Assembly (NCBI GenBank): GCA_037043015.1
Contig: CM073328.1
Location: 3,025,409-3,089,408 of the forward strand
Reading direction: 5' to 3'
Source: Bryum argenteum
Lineage: Eukaryota; Streptophyta; Bryopsida; Bryales; Bryaceae
Length of the DNA stretch: 64,000 bases
The stretch's first letter is position 1; each line of letters starts with the position of its first letter. Positions 1 through 10,684 of the stretch are shown here, one piece after another. Both the position numbers and the translations under genes were made by a program. The notes beneath the pieces were generated by a model. It saw only the letters and a list, made by a program, of their open reading frames with translations, was not told the origin of the DNA and ran no database searches.

Positions 1-1
1 G

Positions 2-148
2 AACAACTTTGCAGTGTGGAAGGGGCCTGGATTGATGCATAAGAAGATGGATTGTGAGCAGTGTGTGTGGAGGGTTGCCTCTAATGGCTTCTATCGTGCC
101 GAAAAAGGGAAAGATTATGAATTTGTTCGACCTTGGAAGTCCATGTAA
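2..148 (+). CDS. S-protein homologue (SPH / self-incompatibility S1 family), C-terminal part, cut by window edge
   Basis: The first 48 codons read in one frame to a TAA at 146-148. They match the last third of the complete S-protein homologue at 40172-40591 almost residue for residue: the NxFAVW start, the MDCEQCVW motif with two conserved cysteines, NGFYRA, and an ending RPWxxx. S-protein homologues are small secreted cysteine-rich plant proteins. In poppy one acts as the female self-incompatibility determinant, while most others have no known role. The N-terminus with its signal peptide lies upstream of the window. It could be a pseudogene, but nothing in the visible part is broken. Confidence 0.8.
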   Translation, partial: NNFAVWKGPGLMHKKMDCEQCVWRVASNGFYRAEKGKDYEFVRPWKSM

Positions 149-606
149 GTCTTAGTTTAGTGTGCACGCAAATCTATAATTTCTTGCAATAGCACACTTG
201 TGTTAAGGACCTTCATAGCTTTTGTTATATGCAGTGTCTTCTTTCAAGGAGACCGCACAATAAAGAGTGGAATGTTCCATTTTGTGAAGCTGAATTTGTC
301 CATGATGACTAGATGTTTGTTTAAGAAAGTAATCGTGCACGCTTAGTTACTCAAATTCATTGTAATGCACAGCATCTTGTTGAACCAAGTCATATTTAGA
401 TAGTCCTACCACTCGCTCGACTTACTATGAGTAACAAGAGAAGCGAGAAAAAGTAAGCTTGAAATTATCAAGGAGGTAGTTTAAAAGTTACCGTCTCTCC
501 TCCTCCATCCTCAGAGAGTTTGAGGTGTGATCACATCACAAACCCTTGTCCTTTTCTATTAGAGATGTGTGAGTGTTTCCTAGGGCTCAGTACTCCGACA
601 ATGTGC
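149..606. other. 3' flank of the S-protein homologue; no gene seen
   Basis: This stretch separates the S-protein stop from the convergent kinase pseudogene. The first part is probably the 3' UTR. No ORF, RNA gene or repeat stands out. Confidence 0.5.
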
Positions 607-1850
607 TCAAAAGTCAAAAGTAGGCCTTTCCATTGGGTTAGGATGCCAACACCAATAGAGTAATTTCTTTATGGAGGATATAGATACTCATGGAGCAGAG
701 GCCTTTCACCTCTAATAACAACTTCATAGTTTTCTCGTGTGCAAGCAAGGTCTCCAAAAGGGATGCGCCCTGTCAAAACCTCGTAACAGGTCATTGCATA
801 ACTGTACACATCCACTTTCTTTGTCCATACTTCTCTCAACTCTTGAGCATCTGAGACTCCACTCTTCAAAGCTTTCAATACTTCTGGCGCTCTCCAAAAC
901 CCAGTTCCTTGCACACCTCCAGAAGATTCAAAGTCTGCAACATCACACCTATATATGGACCCCACCTTGTCTATATTAACAAGCACATTGCATGCTTTAA
1001 GGTCCATGTGCAGAATGCCCCTCTCGTGCAAGCACACCATCCCTCTCGCAATATACCAAATCACCCAGATTTCTTTCTCACGTGAAAATGGTGGACCAAG
1101 GCCATTGTTGGCCTCCATATTTCGATCAATGAGTTTGCACAAGTCACCCCAGTATCTCTCCATCAAGAATGCGAACCTCCCATCTCTCAACAATGTACCA
1201 CTCCTCACAAAACAAGTCTCGAGAGAAGTGTCTCGGTAGTAGAGTCCATTGCCTGCCCGATTGGTCCATTGGCGTTCCAGGTCGGCAAGAGAGTAGCCCG
1301 GCTTCAACACCTTCAGCACGTGCAGGTCCGTGCCACCGATGGAAGCGTTGAAGATCTCAGCCTGCCCTCCCTCGCCAATCTTCTTCCCCACTACCAGCTC
1401 ATCATCCCCGTACTCCACGAAAAACGAATCTCTATAGTTGTAATCAAAGGTATTTAAAGAACGGCAGTTCAACTTGTCCTGTTGGACGAGGCGCTGGAAG
1501 TGCAGTTGGTTGGCAACGTGGAGGGAGTCGAGATCGGAGCACTGACCATCCACCTCCGTCCACTGCTCCCGCGACATTACCGCCTCAAACTCCTCCTCGC
1601 TCTTGCACCCGTTCCGCATCTGCTCCAGCAACCTCGTGCGCGCAGTCACATAACTTACTCATCTGCCCCAAGCTGCTCCTTCGAGCTGCCCGCCACTGCC
1701 CCATCGGCCGCCGTCACATACAACTCCGATCGCCCTTCCCCTCCACCTGCTCCCACCGCCTCGCAACTTCCACGGTCACCAATCCCCTCACCATCTTCAC
1801 ATCCTGCGGCCCCTGCGCAGCTCCTTACACGATACGCTTCTGCCATGAGT
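607..1850 (-). pseudogene. Protein kinase pseudogene (moss-type receptor-independent Ser/Thr/Tyr-like kinase), frameshifted at both ends
   Basis: A 326-codon open stretch (669-1649) encodes most of a kinase domain: glycine loop IGEGGQAEIF at about residues 91-100, VLKVLK lysine strand, catalytic loop HMDLKACNVLV, VADFES, GTGFWRAPE, and DVYSYAM. Two signature triplets deviate: HRD is HMD and DFG is DFE. The frame ends at a TAA (669-671) after YLYPP. One base away, a second frame continues the C-lobe (KKLLYWCWHPNPMERPTF) and stops at 607-609, so subdomain XI is split by a one-base shift. At the 5' end the natural N-terminal sequence also changes frame: a V-A-R-R-W-E-Q-V-E-G-K stretch, then AVAGSSKEQL, then GQMSKLC. 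The open stretch itself begins with GTG rather than ATG. I read it as a decayed gene. A sequencing error or unusual splicing could explain one break but hardly all of them. A relative lies at 26264-27556. Confidence 0.75.
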
Positions 1851-3812
1851 TCAACCTCGCGTCCTACCCACAGCCTTCCGCTCCCACACAGAAGAGGAGT
1901 AGTTCCAACAGCCCAAAGCCTGCTTCAAAACTGAAACCCTCCTCCGTCAAACGACGACGATCGCGAGCACCGATGAAGAGCAGAACCTGCACCAGGGCCA
2001 CGCGCGCACGGGAATATTCTCGTGAGCGGTAGACCCGCACAAAGCATCTTCAGCTCGATCCATGTACAAGCTCCGCGTGCATCTTCCACACAAGTTGCAG
2101 CCTACCGAATCCAATTTCAGGAACGCGGCTGCAGACAGATGCCGACAGTGGTGAGCTGAGCATCACCGTGACACCATCCACTCGCCAACTCGCTCGCAAA
2201 CAGACACCACTGTCCACATTCGTCGGAAAGCTTCTCCAACATTCAAGTCCGTTTGGACGTTTAGACCGTCACTGTTGGTCTGGCATCATCCATCTGTGCA
2301 CCACAATTACAGTAAATCCCTTGTTCTGCAGTGCTACAATTCAAATCTTTACGGTTCTCAAAATCAGAGGTGTGCACACAAAAATTTCTCCCCGGGTAGT
2401 CCTCTACCCTGGTCATGTATGTATCAATCTCTTAACTGATTACTACATGAATTGGTTCCCAATAAAGAAATAAAAATCAGGTGCTAGTTCTGTTGATCAC
2501 TTGATCAGTGTGTGGCGGGCTTGGAGTGATGGAGACGAAATCAATGGTGTTTTGGACGTTGAAGACATCGCTTAAGAGATTCTCCTGCTCATCATCTGAA
2601 TTAATCCTAAAGTTGAATTCAATCACACTGAGCTCCATGCGCTTAAAAATGATTTGTTGTTCTTGTAAAACTTAAAACTATTTCCAAATACAACTCATGA
2701 TCCGTATAGTCAAATTTGATTATAAAAAAAAAGAATAAATAAAAAAAATGGGGTAGACTAATAGGGTACATCTAAACAAGATTCTATGGTTAATTCTCCC
2801 AAATTTAATTTTAAAAAAATTTGCTCATATTATCACTCTTCATTTGGTGGCTTGATTGCATGCAAATGTAGGCATGTAGCCCAATGTTTGTTTCTTGCAT
2901 GACCTTGAAACAATTAGGAGAATTTTAATGCAGCTTGCGTGGAGCTACTTTGAATTTAGTTCACACTTACCAACTTATAACAATAATTTGAAATTGCAAA
3001 TACTATATTATAAATAATAAAGTATTTGTAATGTAGTATTTGTTGTCAAACTATTTATCTTTACATGATTTGGTTATACGTGTATCTAAATAATTAATAG
3101 GTTTATATTTCAAAAAAATCAAATATGTGTATGAACCCAAAGAGTAGTATGCCTCCACGACGTTGCCACGCTTACGCAAAAAATCCCCGATCATAATTGG
3201 GCCATAAATACTTGGAAACTCAATAGCATGGGATTTGTCGGCCGGGATCGCAATCCGAATGTTGCTTGCACCTTTATATATATATTTAAAAAAATAAAAA
3301 AATATTAAAATATTAAAATTAAAATTTTAAAAAACTCGCTTCCACCGTCACCTCAAGCACCTCAATCCGACAGCTGGTGCCCAAGATCATAATGTTACTC
3401 AATCAAACACGCACTTATATGGCATGTTGTGTTGCCATAAATAATATCTTCAACAAAACAAAAATTTGGCTGGCATTTTAATTTTTGGTACTGATTATGG
3501 AGTTCCAAACGATGTCATTCATGTGTGATTGAGATTTCTTGTTTCTCTCCCATATTCATAATTGGGTCACTTTTGTAATTTCTGGTAATTTGGGGGGCAT
3601 GATTACTTCAAAATTCAAAATCTTGGAATTTACTGCTTTATTTTGCGATCTAATTGTTTTTCACAACTCTACAAAAAAAATTGCTTTCAATGACACCTCA
3701 TACGCCCCAATCTGACATGTCGTTCCCAAGATCATGATATCACTCGCAAATCAAAACAAAACAAACAAAGCAAGCTACTGCTTGTGCAAATGTACTTGCA
3801 CTTGATGGAAGG
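1851..3812. other. AT-rich intergenic DNA with two diverged copies of a dispersed repeat
   Basis: No convincing gene. The piece up to about 2500 is moderately GC-rich and may be the old 5' region of the kinase pseudogene. From 2650 on it is very AT-rich. Stretches 3148-3420 and 3520-3765 are related to each other and to 25957-26170. Confidence 0.5.
3148..3765 (+). repeat. Two direct copies of a dispersed repeat, third copy at 25957-26170
   Basis: Copy one (3148-3420) has the landmarks 'agtatgcctcc', 'gggccataaatac', 'cgcttccaccgtcacctca' and 'cccaagatcataatgtt'. Copy two (3520-3765) has 'tgctttcaatgacacctcatacgc' and 'cccaagatcatgatatcactc'. The same landmarks recur in order at 25957-26170. 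All three share an orientation, and two of the locations lie just 3' of a minus-strand gene or pseudogene. No terminal repeats or coding potential are visible. Confidence 0.6.
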
Positions 3813-4442
3813 TCACTCAGCCTCTGTCTCTCCACCGACTGTCTCTCCACCGGCTGTCTCTCCACCGGCTGGTGAAAGGCTGCGATTCATTTCCGCCAAT
3901 TCGGACTCCAGCCTCAGAAGCTTTCGCTTCTTCAGGCGATTCTTTTCAATCAAGACCAAGTTCCGATGCTCCAAGGCACCCGCTTCTTGTTGCCACTCCA
4001 ATTTCTCCTCATTGAGGGTGTGCAACAATTGCTTTTCGTTGCTGATTTCCTGCTGCATCACATGTAGCATCCTCTGAGCGGCGGGAGCGTCAGGACCCAA
4101 CTCACGTAACACACGCACATTCACACGGAAGAATGATGCTGGATTTGGCGGGCGCGGTGGAAGGACGACCGCGTCGTGAGAGGCTGGAGTTGCTGCGACT
4201 GTCCCGGTAGCGCCATTGGCATGGAGACAAAGGATGTTCATGTCTCTGTTCAAGATAGTTCCACACACTGGGCATGGCTGCCGATTAGGATCGTCCTGGA
4301 GGCAGTGGTACATGCATTGCCAACAGAAGATGTGACCGCACGAGGTGGCTACTGGATCCCTTGGGGACTTCGCGCACATTCGACATGCCCATGCATTGGC
4401 ACGCAGAGGGTGTCGTTCACACTGAACACGACCTCGTTTCAT
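3813..4442 (-). CDS. RING-finger (C3HC4) protein with coiled coil, probable E3 ubiquitin ligase
   Basis: The first ATG in the frame gives 209 codons. The frame is open a little further upstream but only from non-ATG codons, so an upstream exon is possible. A canonical C3HC4 RING lies at residues 20-60 (C20, C23, C35, H37, C40, C43, C57, C60) with the usual SCGHIFCWQC core. RING domains of this kind recruit an E2 and promote ubiquitin transfer. Residues of about 125-195 are rich in Glu, Lys and Leu in heptad-like spacing (EKQLLHTLNEEKLEWQQE, NRLKKRKLLRLESELAEM) and probably form a coiled coil for dimerisation. The C-terminus is a short repeat, GGET(A/V) three times, encoded by a 15-bp tandem repeat. 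There is no membrane anchor, unlike RMA/RNF5-type ligases. Substrate unknown. Confidence 0.8.
   Translation of the reverse strand: MKRGRVQCERHPLRANAWACRMCAKSPRDPVATSCGHIFCWQCMYHCLQDDPNRQPCPVCGTILNRDMNILCLHANGATGTVAATPASHDAVVLPPRPPNPASFFRVNVRVLRELGPDAPAAQRMLHVMQQEISNEKQLLHTLNEEKLEWQQEAGALEHRNLVLIEKNRLKKRKLLRLESELAEMNRSLSPAGGETAGGETVGGETEAE
3821..3871 (-). repeat. 15-bp tandem repeat encoding GGET(A/V/E) at the RING protein C-terminus
   Basis: The plus strand reads 'ctgtctctccaccg' about three times in a row. On the coding strand each unit gives five residues (G-G-E-T-A/V). The unit length is a multiple of three, so copy-number change would keep the frame. Confidence 0.75.
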
Positions 4443-6621
4443 GGCTATAGCTCGATTCTTCCGCAAATCCAAGCTCACGTACTGACTACCTAGAGCACAA
4501 AACTAGCAATGAAAAGCAGCACAAAACTAGCAGTGAAAAGCACCGATTGCTCCAGATGGGAGATGGTATGGCATGAGGTATGGCTTGGATCTGCTATTTG
4601 TAGGTGGGGATGGTAATCTCGGTGGTGGGAGTCGGCAATGGCTGATGAGCCTCGTTAGACGTGATGTGAAGAAGTGGTACATTCGAATCTAGACATACAT
4701 GCCGAGGCGGCTGAATGCTGAGACCTAACAGTACTAGAAAGTGAACACCGTGCATAATTATATAGTGGTTAGCAGAGAGTTCAGCAAGAGACCTTTTAGG
4801 AGCCATAGGTAATCAAGAGTAATCTTACTCAATTACAAAGTATGTTAAAATGCAAAAGGTCTCCATAAACAGGTGTTGATTTTAAGATTTTTCAGATGCA
4901 CAACTTTGTGTGCATCTCAAATTGGATACCCATGACAATCACATGATGAATTTGTTACCCTTGCAAGTGTCCCAATGTCAATTTTGGTATTCTTTCTCGT
5001 TTACGAATGGCTCTGTGGTTATAATTGGCTAAAAAATCAGCACCTACTCACCAAAGCTGACAAGTGTTAATACTAAATCAATATTGTCATTGACAAAAGA
5101 CGTTCGTTAAGCATTGTATATTTCTGGAGTTCCATGTTACAATTGCATTGTGTGGGATCCCCTTTCAAATGATTGAGTGCTTGCAAAATATCCAAGTGAA
5201 TTTAGTAACAAAGAGGTGAACTTGTGACAAGCACAAAACTTGGTGTATTCAAATGGTCAATGCTGGACCATACTAGGTACGAGTTGGTGGTTGCTACTTT
5301 CCACCACTCCAAGAAGGTCTCACCCTTAATAAAATGATATGGAAGAGATTTCACTTAATGGTGCCTCTTGACTCGAACATGTTATTTCATCCACCATGGA
5401 GAGATTTCTCTTAGTTACTAACGTCATAGGCCACGTACATCTGACAACGTGGCTCCAACGATGATTGAGATGCCACGCCAATAATTTCCCAATATTTCCA
5501 GCATTTGTTTTAGGAATATTTCCTGCCAAAGCTCCCTTCATTTTAAACCAACTCAAACTCCGCCCAGGCTAATTCTAATAAAAAATACTTTAAATCGCTG
5601 CTGGATATTCTGAGTGAAATGCCAATAATAGAAAAAACCGGTGGAGCCTGACATCATTCATCCATAAAATCTGGAGAGAATGTAGAAAAGACATGGTTTG
5701 GGGGAATTTAGGCAAATGAGTTTTTGGGGAGCTACAGTCATTACAAGCTTAGCTAGTGCAATACCTGTGGTAGGAGACACAGGTGTTGGCTCCAATAGAT
5801 TTCCCTTGATTATTAGTTGACTCCAAGGATACTGTACGTGTGGCTAAGTGGGTGAAATAAGTAAAAGCATTTTTGGTGATTGTGAGGTACTTGATTTGTG
5901 TTGTGTAGTCACATACTCACATTGGGCAGAGTTGCGTGTTTAATTTGAACTCAGCCTAAAGAGGAGAGAATCTCTAGAAGGTGCAAGGGATTAAGAGGCT
6001 CCAGTCAAATTCATTTCACCTTTAATTTCCAATGGTGAGGTGAAGAATATCCATGGCTTACAATCTAAGTAATTCCTTGTTATTAGAAATTGCATAACTA
6101 TGCTAAATGAATGTGCATTGCCAGTACATTGTATGCACATTTGCATTAGTTGAATTCTATACAAATTTTCTATGAAGCTTTTTGAGGAAGGGTGAGGGCA
6201 AATGACAAGTCATGTAAAAAGAAGGGGAGTTCAAAAGGCCACAGAGCATAACTACAACATTTTGAGGTATAAAATGATACCAAAACACTAGCAAATATGT
6301 GATATAGACATTCTATTCAAAAGGTGTCAAGCTTCAAAGTTAAAATTGACGAGAGTATGAGTTTCTAATGGATGGCAGCTTGTATATATTCCAAAAAATG
6401 TCTTGAACATAGATAGAGACCCATTAGCCTCAAACTACTAAGCCTCAAATTCTCTTTCCGGTACCTCAGTTCTAGTCATTGACCTCTTTCTAGCACTTTC
6501 GCCATAGTCAACAACCTTCTTTTCTTGACTCTTAAGCGAGAGGTCTTCTATCTTCTTTCATTAAATCCTTGGAACACTTACACCTTCACTCGTAGCCATA
6601 ACTTGTTTTGCTTCATGGTGC
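4443..6621. other. Intergenic DNA, no gene supported
   Basis: The 5' flank of the RING gene is followed by ordinary AT-rich sequence. A 70-codon minus-strand ORF (4594-4806) starts with ATG and has a hydrophobic middle, but no recognisable domain or splice partner. No repeat structure was noticed. Confidence 0.4.
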
Positions 6622-7107
6622 TTAAATTGATCCTTTTCTAAGCCTGTCTCGCACTCTCTCGCTGCAATAATATTTGGGAGTAGATATCAATACTCCACAA
6701 TTGCAACACTTCACCTCCATTTCATCTTTCAGAGGCTTATTCTTCTTTTCCTTTTTCCAATCTTCCTCTCTATCCTTAAAGGTGACCGCATCCTCCCGCT
6801 TGCGTTTCAAGTTCTCGTCGACCTTCCTTTTACCTAGAGAAGGGTTCTTCTTTTTACTATTGTTGCCCTTAATATCTAAATCTTCACCTTCCCTTGCACG
6901 AGGTGTTTTTAAAATCTCATCACCCAATGCAGAAGCTCCATCCAACTTCTTCTGAGCAACGGCCAAATCTTCATCCAACTTCTTTTGAGCAACAGCCAAA
7001 GCTTCATTGGACTTCTCACGCATTTTCTGCTTTTCGAGGGCGGCCTTGGTCTCAGAAGCAATTGTCGACGTAATTGTTGACATAATTACGGACAGGATTG
7101 TCGACAT
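6622..7107 (-). CDS. Hypothetical basic, coiled-coil protein with a Cys cluster
   Basis: A 161-codon ORF that I do not recognise. The N-terminus contains a short self-repeat at the DNA level (STILSVIMSTITSTI). Residues of about 18-60 are helical and charged with a near-perfect 11-residue duplication (LAVAQKKLDxx twice). The middle is very rich in Lys, Arg and Glu (KGNNSKKKNPSLGKRK and similar). The end has a possible metal site, CCNCG followed by YYC. The composition and the isolated setting suggest a transposon-linked or lineage-specific gene, perhaps a fragment. No intron, neighbour or operon-like context helps. It could also be noncoding. Confidence 0.3.
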   Translation of the reverse strand: MSTILSVIMSTITSTIASETKAALEKQKMREKSNEALAVAQKKLDEDLAVAQKKLDGASALGDEILKTPRAREGEDLDIKGNNSKKKNPSLGKRKVDENLKRKREDAVTFKDREEDWKKEKKNKPLKDEMEVKCCNCGVLISTPKYYCSERVRDRLRKGSI

Positions 7108-7319
7108 AATTGTAAATTCTTAAATGCAACATGAAACAAACATTATTTCTAATGTGGATATCGATCACCAAGATTCCTACAATCGATAACACGTATTCTA
7201 GGGTAATCTTTAAATACTCATTCCCATTGTCGTTTTGATTTTATTGAATAACTTTGTTATTGAATTACACTTCTTTGAACCTTATTATGTACAACAGAAA
7301 TGTAAGGATCATAATTATT

Positions 7320-7562
7320 ATGAAAAAAATTGCACCTAAAAGAAGGTTTGATGATATTGAAAAAGAAAATAGAGCAAATAATCTTGACAACGAGAGACAA
7401 ATTGTGCATCAAAAGCATCTCACGCACATAGACAATAATGGAAGGTTGTTAAGGATTGCTCACCAAAAAATAACCGGCACAACTCCTTCTAATCACTTCG
7501 GACCACTTTACGCTATGGCTTGTAATGTGATGAAGGAAAGGAAAGCAAGAGAAGATTTGTAG
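7320..7562 (+). CDS. Hypothetical short basic protein
   Basis: An 80-codon ORF taken from the internal ATG that begins MKKIAPKRRFDD. It is rich in Lys, Arg and Asn and has no recognisable domain. It is divergent from the ORF at 6622-7107 across a 210-bp gap, so the two could belong to one decayed mobile element. Weakly supported. Confidence 0.2.
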   Translation: MKKIAPKRRFDDIEKENRANNLDNERQIVHQKHLTHIDNNGRLLRIAHQKITGTTPSNHFGPLYAMACNVMKERKAREDL

Positions 7563-8454
7563 CCTGCATTTACTAGTGCATTACGGAATTAGAGCACATA
7601 CTAAAACTTTTGTATTTTAAGGATAGAACCCTAATACAAAAAGCATTGTCTCCCTTCATTACACGGCAGTCACAATTCCACCCTCTCTACCTCTTTCAGG
7701 GCGTAGTTTTACGTAAGTTGCCTTTGTAACAAGCAAGATACAAACTATGCCATAGAATCAAGCTCGCAACATTACATTAGGTTTTACTTGTAAATTTGTA
7801 TTGAACAAGTCTTCTATCTAATGTATACAGCATACTAAAATAAGTTAATTACAACATACAACAAAAAAAATTGCAACAAAAGATTCTATAACATACACTA
7901 GAGTACCTTAAGCCGATAAGCAAAAACTAGCAAAGCACCTTAAGTCGATAGGCAAAAACTAGCAAAGTACCTCAAGTCGATAAGCAAGAACTGTGCTCCT
8001 TCTTCCTTGTGCTCACCACCGTCTTATTCGAGGCCACTCTTCAAGTCTTTTGGTGTTGATCTTGAGTTGTCTTCCTACTTTCTTTCTACTTTAAATTTTC
8101 CAATTTATCTATTTTTTCATGAAGGGTTATTAAACTTTCTTGCACACGTTCTCAATCTGAAGTTGTCCAACCCCTTCATCTTTTCAATTGGAGTTATTTG
8201 AAAGCTTTTTCTTTTTCTTTTTCTTTTTTTTTGAAATATTATTGAACTACTATTGTAGGTTATAATCTTTAAATTAAAAAATCCTAATAATGAGAGCAAA
8301 CCAAGATACCATGGGAAAAATAAACCCTCCTCATTATTGTCATTCATATGAAATCACTTCGCTCCATTTCGAAACTCTAGCATAATATTGATGAGAATTT
8401 TATGAGAAGCAATCTCTAACTTTATAGCAATTCTTGTGGTACTAAAATAAAAAT
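7563..8454. other. AT-rich DNA, no gene seen
   Basis: At 7905-7990 a short motif 'ccttaagtcgataagcaaaaactagcaaag' is repeated about three times in tandem with a period near 39 bp. Otherwise nothing is supported. Confidence 0.5.
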
Positions 8455-8484
8455 AAATATAAAAATAAAAATAAAGATAAAAAG

Positions 8485-8518
<34 letters not shown>

Positions 8519-8765
8519 GAAAAAGAAAAAGAAAAAGAAAAAAAAAGAACAAGAAAAGAAAAAAGAAAAAGAAAAAGAAAAAGAAAAAGAAAAAGAAAAA
8601 GAAAAAGAAAAAGAAAAAGAAAAAGAAAAAGAAAAAGAAAAAGAAAAAGAAAAATAAAAATAAAAATAAAACTAAAAAGAAAAAGAAAAATAAAAATAAA
8701 AATAAACAAATAAATATAAAATCAAAAATAAACAAATAAAAATAAAAATAAAATTAAACAAATAA
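8446..8765. repeat. Poly(A) plus (AAAAAG)n / (AAAAAT)n microsatellite
   Basis: A run of about 30 A at 8490-8518 is followed by roughly 25 units of AAAAAG and then AAAAAT-type units to about 8760. The long Phe/Leu-rich ORFs on the opposite strand are artefacts of this simple repeat. Confidence 0.95.
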
Positions 8766-9382
8766 AATAATAATCAAATCCAAAAACTTAGTTACATAAT
8801 CAGCCTTATGGATAATTGCAAGTTACTATGCAACAACTTTGCCAAAAAAATAAACAGTTTAAAAATATCTTAACTCAAGAAGGGGCACACTAAATATAAA
8901 AAAACCCTCCAACCTCCACCCAAGAGTTATTTGACAACCTTTCGTCACACTTCTCGCACAAAGGGAGGGTAGCGAGTAGGGTATAACAGGGGCTCATCAA
9001 GGGTGCCTTTGAAGGGTCTGGCTAGAGATGCTCCGAGTGAGTACTTCACAACTTGCACTTTGAACTACCTTTTGATATATTTGAAAGATACATTGGTTAT
9101 CTACTTGTGCAAGGATAAAGCTCACAACCTCTGTAATCCAACTTGATTACATTCCTCCTTTTTTATCTATCTCCAATACCTTTTTACAGTGTATGAGTAG
9201 AGATGTTATTTCTAGAAGTAATAATTGACACCTATGATTTTATATTTTGATGAACTGAAAATTGAATTACAAGAACTTTACCAAATAAAGATGTGTTAAT
9301 AAAAGATTGGAAGGTAGAATTGTTTTGAAGGAGGTTGAGATACCAAGGGTTACTAGCTTACTAGCTTACAAACAGTTTTAGT
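8766..9382. other. Intergenic DNA, nothing recognised
   Basis: AT-rich sequence between the microsatellite and the TTAA-bordered element. No ORF of note. Confidence 0.5.
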
Positions 9383-10342
9383 TTAACCCCTAAAAGCCCA
9401 AGGGGGTAGGAAGCTTGAACTTCACCCTATAAAGAGCAAGACAATTAGCAATTTTTAAAGATTTTTGAAATTAGATATGAACAAATCCAACCGTAGGATC
9501 TTGTAGGATAGTAGTATGGGAACCTTCACAAAAAAATTCAGAATTCTTGCCCGCACGGATTGGGAGATATATGCATTAGATGAAAAATATACAAGTTTTG
9601 ATTTTTCGGGCAGCAGACTTTGAGCAATTATTACAACTTCATACAATGTTGAAAACGCAGCCTCTCTTGGAAATACATTGTCATGTGTAGTTCTATGTGA
9701 GGGTTGGAGTTCTTATATATATGTAGTTCTATACCATTTTCAAAAAAAAGTAGAATTTTAGGATGTATACATATTTTATAATGTGGCTTGCAATGGGCTG
9801 AGGTACACAAAATCTTGAAACATTGCAAAATTTCTCAAAAACTTTACACACCTTGGGCCACAGTGGAAAATAAAGGGTGTCGGATGGGCCCTTCACTACA
9901 GTTCCAAGAAAAGATGAATAATTGTTATAAAACACATTCAATAATAAAAATAAAATAACAAGTAGCATGTGAGGTGGCATGTGAATTGTCGCATATGGCA
10001 TCCACCCAAATCCTGTCTCACATAAGCAAGTCTCCCTCCACTTTACCCATAAAAGCAATCCCCCTTCCCCCCTTATCCATTGCCCTTTTTAACACCTAAA
10101 GGAGAAGCTCTACAGTGACCTCGAGGACGGCCATTTCTGAAATCCTTGAACAAAGTTTTTATGAGTTCGATTTTGGGAAATCCAACCGTAGGATCGTGTT
10201 CAAAGCAGTCCAATTGGACTACATCCCAAGTTTTATCATTTTTGACCGTACAGATCATGAGATATATTCAGCCAAAGTTCCAGTTTTTATAAAAACAACA
10301 TTTGTAATTCGCAATGTGGTCGATTTCTCGTTTAGGGGTTAA
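9383..10342. mobile_element. TTAA-bordered element with inverted termini (candidate piggyBac-type nonautonomous element)
   Basis: The left border is TTAA (9383-9386) followed by CCCCTAAAAGCCCAAG. The right border is the inverse, tttagggg then TTAA (10339-10342). The perfect inverted part is about 8-9 bp inside the TTAA, so the right end is weakly matched. The left terminus matches, inverted and over 15 bp plus the TTAA, a sequence at 25929-25947. TTAA target sites and CCC/CCY-type termini are the hallmark of piggyBac transposons. A broken piggyBac-like transposase starts just 340 bp away, so this could be one end of that larger element. No intact ORF inside. Internal phrases such as 'aaatccaaccgtaggatc' occur twice (9485 and 10180). 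Confidence 0.5.
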
Positions 10343-10684
10343 ACCATAAGAAGACAAATGAGTAACCACCATTCTCTGCCATAAAATCAAAATAATAAAT
10401 CAAAGAAGTATTCCCGCCTTACATTCTACGCCTGCTCTGTGACCCTGCTCTGCTCTACTGTGAGCTAAAGGTTGCTATCCACCAAGTGATACGCGAAGGC
10501 TCCTCCCCTTCAAAACTAGTCCAGCAGTAACTAAGAGTTAGAGAGAGTTTTACAATAATTTTATCAACTTTTACATTAGTAACAAAAGAATTTCAATTGC
10601 TACAAATTTCGCACATAACTAATACTTGTATGCAATACTATGAATGTGTGTTAAAAAAAAATTACAAAACAAAATCTCACCATT

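Noticed and set aside
1482..1934. 150-codon plus-strand ORF rich in Pro and Ser
   Set aside because: It is antisense to the kinase pseudogene N-terminus, which has recognisable family sequence.
8422..8735. Phe/Leu-rich minus-strand ORFs that look like membrane proteins
   Set aside because: Translation of a poly(A)/(AAAAAG)n microsatellite.
10115..10342. 75-codon plus-strand ORF
   Set aside because: It runs exactly to the right border of the TTAA element and has no domain; treated as chance.
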